Origin: Streptomyces sp. B21-083
GTDB lineage: Bacteria > Actinomycetota > Actinomycetes > Streptomycetales > Streptomycetaceae
Direction: 5' to 3'
Length of the DNA stretch: 64,000 nucleotides
NCBI RefSeq assembly: GCF_036898825.1
Contig: NZ_JARUND010000002.1
Coordinates: forward strand, 2,914,001 to 2,978,000
Within the stretch, counting starts at the first letter, position 1. The number at the start of each line of letters is the position of its first letter. The position numbers were made by a program, and so were the translations under genes. The notes beneath the pieces were generated by a model, which saw only the letters and a list, made by a program, of their open reading frames with translations, searched no databases and was not told the origin of the DNA. Of the stretch, positions 59,208 to 64,000 are shown in pieces.

Positions 59208-60172
59208 CCGACACCACCGCCTCCGCAGCCCGACGCCCCGGAGAGCCCGCGCTCACCGCGCTCGGCCTGGGCGCGCCCGCCCTCGATCCCTCCGACGCCT
59301 CTCCGCACTCCTTCCCCGGCGGCGGTCGCTGGCGTACCGAGGTGCCCTCCGTGGAGGGCCCCGAGGCCCTCGGTGTGGTCCTCAAGGAGTCCTCGCGGCT
59401 CGACGTGCCGATCCACCGGATCAGCCAGGGCAGCGGCATCTGGATGCTCACGGACGCCGAGATCACCGAGATGGTGGAGGCGACGGCCGAGCGTGACATC
59501 GAGCTCTGCCTGTTCACCGGTCCGCGCGGCACCTGGGACATCGGCGGCTCCACCCGTACCGACTCCAAGGGCGGCGGGCTGCGCGCCCGGGGTCACGACG
59601 CGGTCGCCGGCTGCGTCGAGGACGCGGTGCGCGCGACCGAGCTGGGCGTGCAGTGCCTGCTCGTCGCCGACGAGGGCGTGCTGTGGGCCCTGCACCGGGC
59701 GCGGCTCGCGGGGATCATCCCGGCCGAGACGACGCTGAAGGTGTCGGCGCTGATCGGGCCGGTGAACCCGGCCGCGTACGCCGTGTACGAGAACCTCGGC
59801 GGTGACTCGATCAACGTGCCGAGCGACCTGACGCTCGATCACCTCACCGAGATCCGGCGGGTCTCCGCGGCTCCCATGGACATGTACATCGAGGCCCCCG
59901 ACGACCTCGGCGGCTACATCCGGATGTACGAGGTCGCCGAGCTGATCCGGCGCGGCGCCCCGCTCTACCTGAAGTTCGGACTGTCGAAGGCTCCCGGGAT
60001 CTACCCCTACGGGAACCACATGCGCGATCTGGCCCTCAACACGGCCAAGGAGAGGGTGCGGCGCGGCCGGCTCGCCCTGGACCTCCTCGCACGGCACGGC
60101 GCGGACGGCGACATGGCGCCGCTCGGCTCTCGGCTGCCCGGTGATCTGAAGCGGTTCGAAACACCTGCATAA
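59204..60172 (+). CDS. U32-peptidase-like TIM-barrel protein of the sugar locus
   Basis: 322 residues from GTG 59204, with AAGGA six bases upstream. I do not recognise a precise family. Alternating strands and helices suggest a TIM barrel: IHRISQGSGIWMLTDAEI, IELCLFTGPRGTW, VQCLLVADEGVLWALH, DSINVPSDLTLDHLTEIRR, and APLYLKFGLSKAPGIYPYG. The SINVPSDLTLDHL stretch resembles U32/collagenase-like barrels. It has no signal peptide. Located between the sugar dehydrogenase and a sugar importer, it may catalyse a later step such as aldol cleavage or isomerisation; this is inference from position. Confidence 0.7.
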   Translation: MTDTTASAARRPGEPALTALGLGAPALDPSDASPHSFPGGGRWRTEVPSVEGPEALGVVLKESSRLDVPIHRISQGSGIWMLTDAEITEMVEATAERDIELCLFTGPRGTWDIGGSTRTDSKGGGLRARGHDAVAGCVEDAVRATELGVQCLLVADEGVLWALHRARLAGIIPAETTLKVSALIGPVNPAAYAVYENLGGDSINVPSDLTLDHLTEIRRVSAAPMDMYIEAPDDLGGYIRMYEVAELIRRGAPLYLKFGLSKAPGIYPYGNHMRDLALNTAKERVRRGRLALDLLARHGADGDMAPLGSRLPGDLKRFETPA

Positions 60173-60319
60173 CGTTACGGACAACGCCCCTTCACAAAAC
60201 CCGACGCAGTCACACAGACTCCGACACGACTCCGTCTGTCCCATCTCTGTCCCACACGCTCCGCTCGCCGGGCGCCCCGACAGACCGCTCCAGGCCTCAA
60301 GACATCAAGGATGATGATC

Positions 60320-61426
60320 ATGCGCACTCGCAGAGCCGCACTTTCCGCCATAGCCTCCTCGGCCGCCCTCGCCCTCTCCCTCACCGCCTGTGGTCAGAGC
60401 AGCGAGGGTGGCAGCGACGCCAAAGCGGACAGCGCCAAGGGCGGGACGATCGGCATCGCGATGCCGACCAAGTCCTCCGAGCGCTGGATCACCGACGGCG
60501 CCAACGTCGTGAAGGACCTCCAGGCCAAGGGCTACAAGACCAAGCTGGTCTACGGGGAGGACGACCCCGACCAGCAGGTCTCGCAGATCGAGAACCTGAT
60601 CACGCAGGGCGTCAAGGCGCTGATCATCGCCGCCATCGACAACAAGTCCCTGAACAACGTGCTCCAGCAGGCCGCCGACGCCAAGATCCCGGTCATCTCC
60701 TACGACCGCCTGATCCTCGGCACGAAGAACGTCGACTACTACGCGTCCTTCGACAACGAGAAGGTCGGCAAGCTGCAGGCCACCTACCTCGCCGACAAGC
60801 TCGGCCTGGCCAGCGGCAAGGGCCCGTTCAACATCGAGCTGTTCGCCGGCTCCAACGACGACAACAACACCAAGTACTTCTTCAACGGCGCGATGAGCGT
60901 GCTCCAGCCGTACATCGACAGCAAGAAGCTGGTCGTCAAGTCCGGACAGACCCAGCTCACCAAGGTCACCACGCTGCGCTGGGACGGTGCCACCGCCCAG
61001 AAGCGCATGGAGGACCTGCTCACCTCCACGTACACCAGCGGTCGGGTCGACGCGGTCCTCTCGCCCTACGACGGCATCTCCATCGGCATCCTCGCCGCGC
61101 TGAAGTCGGACGGCTACGGCACCAAGGCCAAGCCGCTGCCGGTCATCTCCGGCCAGGACGCCGAGCTCGCCTCGGTGAAGTCGATCATCGCCGGCCAGCA
61201 GTCGATGACCGTCTACAAGGACCTGCGCAAGCTCGCGAAGGTCGCCACGGACATGGTCGACGACTCGCTCAACGGCAAGAAGCCCGAGATCAACGACACC
61301 AAGTCGTACGACAACGGCACCAAGGTCGTCCCCGCCTACCTGCTGCAGCCGGTCAGCGTCGACAAGTCGAACTACCAGAAGGAACTCGTCGACGACGGCT
61401 ACTACACGGCCGACCAGCTCAAGTAA
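60320..61426 (+). CDS. chvE: Multiple-monosaccharide-binding lipoprotein (ChvE-type)
   Basis: 368 residues from ATG 60320, 9 bases after AAGGA; ATGs at 60311 and 60314 are alternatives. Signal peptide with RTRR start and lipobox SLTAC. Body matches ChvE/xylose-arabinose-galactose binding proteins: [51 protein letters not shown] split by region, [24 protein letters not shown] and PVISGQDAE. It captures several aldoses for the importer encoded next. 148 bases after the U32-like gene. Confidence 0.93.
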   Translation: MRTRRAALSAIASSAALALSLTACGQSSEGGSDAKADSAKGGTIGIAMPTKSSERWITDGANVVKDLQAKGYKTKLVYGEDDPDQQVSQIENLITQGVKALIIAAIDNKSLNNVLQQAADAKIPVISYDRLILGTKNVDYYASFDNEKVGKLQATYLADKLGLASGKGPFNIELFAGSNDDNNTKYFFNGAMSVLQPYIDSKKLVVKSGQTQLTKVTTLRWDGATAQKRMEDLLTSTYTSGRVDAVLSPYDGISIGILAALKSDGYGTKAKPLPVISGQDAELASVKSIIAGQQSMTVYKDLRKLAKVATDMVDDSLNGKKPEINDTKSYDNGTKVVPAYLLQPVSVDKSNYQKELVDDGYYTADQLK

Positions 61427-61458
61427 GCGTCGAACCTTAAGGATTGGAAGGCAAGACC

Positions 61459-63005
<1,547 letters not shown>

Positions 63006-63009
<4 letters not shown>

Positions 63010-64000
63010 GCACCGATGTGACCAAGAGCCCGGCCGCCGCGCCGCCTGGCAAGGGTGGCGGGTCCGCCTCCGGTGGCGGACTGCTCCGGCTGGTGCTGGA
63101 CGGATTGCGCCGCAACATGCGCCAGTACGGCATGCTGCTCGCCCTCGGTCTGATCGTGATCCTGTTCCAGGTGTGGACCGGCGGCGACCTGCTGTTGCCG
63201 CGCAACGTCTCCAACCTGGTGCTCCAGAACAGCTACATCCTGATCCTCGCGATCGGCATGATGCTGGTGATCATCGCGGGTCACATCGACCTGTCGGTCG
63301 GCTCCCTCACGGCGTTCACCGGCGCCTTCGCGGCCGTGCTGATGGTGCAGCACGACATGGCGTGGCCGCTGGCGCTGCTGCTGTGCCTGGCCATCGGCGC
63401 GGCGGCCGGCGCGGCACAGGGCTTCCTGATCGCCTACTTCGGCATACCGTCGTTCATCGTCACCCTCGCGGGCATGCTGATCTTCCGCGGTCTGACGGAG
63501 ATGCTCCTGAAGGGCCAGACCCTCGGCCCCTTCCCGGACGGTCTCCAGAAGATGGGCAACGGCTTCCTGCCCGTGGTCGGCCCGGACACCAACTACCACA
63601 ACCTCACGCTGCTGCTGGGCTTCACGCTGATCGCCTTCTCGGTCATCCAGGAGATCCGCGACCGCAAGCGGCAGCAGGAGTTCGCCCTCGAAGTGGCGCC
63701 CAGGAACCTCTTCATCCTCAAGCTCGTCGCCATCGTCGCCGCGATCCTCACGGTCACGATGCTGCTCGCCAGCTACAAGGGCGCGCCGATCATCCTGATC
63801 GTCCTGGCCCTGCTGGTGGTCGGCTACGGCTACGTCATGCGCAACGCGGTCTTCGGCCGTCACATCTACGCGATCGGCGGCAACCTGCCGGCCGCGAAGC
63901 TGTCCGGCGTCAAGGACAAGAAGGTCACCTTCCTCGTCTTCCTGAACATGGGCGTGCTCGCGGCCCTGGCAGGCATGGTGGTCGCCGCCCGTCTGAACGC
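63006..64000 (+). CDS. mmsB: Multiple-monosaccharide importer permease (MmsB/GguB), 5' part
   Basis: The frame is open from ATG 63006 to the window edge (331 complete codons), so the gene is cut off. After a Gly/Ala/Ser-rich N-terminus it runs [20 protein letters not shown], then [20 protein letters not shown] (CUT2 signature), [20 protein letters not shown], and [18 protein letters not shown] long loop with [13 protein letters not shown] mid-protein is typical of GguB. It forms the channel for the preceding ATPase and binding protein. Confidence 0.92.

Overview
The window is high-GC actinobacterial chromosome, almost certainly Streptomyces. Supporting signs are third-position GC bias throughout, frequent GTG starts, TTA as a near-absent codon, and the gene order aceE ... 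fasR-fabD-fabH-acpP-fabF with TerD genes, DUF3145 and DUF3052 families nearby, as in S. coelicolor. It reads as chromosomal core and near-core sequence. I see no phage, IS element, CRISPR array, rRNA or tRNA. 

Layout. 1-5.4 kb: cell-envelope genes, namely a secreted amidase-fold protein, a NodB-like deacetylase, and a class A PBP with a broken transpeptidase motif and the only TTA codon I found. 5.4-6.5 kb: a zinc ribbon and a DedA protein. 6.4-15.4 kb: a Ter (tellurite/stress) locus with a HAD phosphatase, a four-domain PRTase/TRSP/StiP/PELOTA fusion, a CitE-like aldolase, three TerD proteins, a TerA-like protein and a DUF475 (TerC-like) membrane protein. 15.5-20.7 kb: peroxiredoxin, DUF3052, aceE and a K+ channel. 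20.7-31 kb: small regulator/enzyme units (MFS/TetR, DUF1023 hydrolase, DUF4429-SHOCT, MerR/aldo-keto reductase, GNAT, serine hydrolase, pirin). 30.1-35.1 kb: the fatty-acid regulator FasR and the FabDH-AcpP-FabF synthase operon. 35.2-50.1 kb: DUF3145, SGNH lipoprotein, aldose epimerase, GH3 beta-glucosidase with TetR, a secreted C15-like protein without its cysteine, EI24, M14 peptidase, EstB-like hydrolase, oxidoreductase/MarR, and a zinc-ribbon Ser-rich membrane protein. 50.3-64 kb: a sugar-acid catabolic locus with two complete or near-complete CUT2 sugar ABC importers, a LacI regulator, an acid-sugar dehydratase, a zinc dehydrogenase and a U32-like barrel. 

How the genes work together. 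The Ter locus carries both the sensing/membrane part (TerD, TerA-like, TerC-like) and a predicted metabolite-synthesis part (two PRTase folds, HAD, CitE-like lyase). FasR and the fab operon form a regulator-target pair. In the sugar locus a LacI protein, a lac-type palindrome and a 10-mer shared by two promoters suggest coordinated control of import and oxidation/dehydration of a hexose or pentose. 

Most unusual are several families of short hairpin repeats. Two of them have been incorporated in frame into proteins: the PRTase fusion and the DedA tail carry the same peptide, and aldose 1-epimerase carries a different one.
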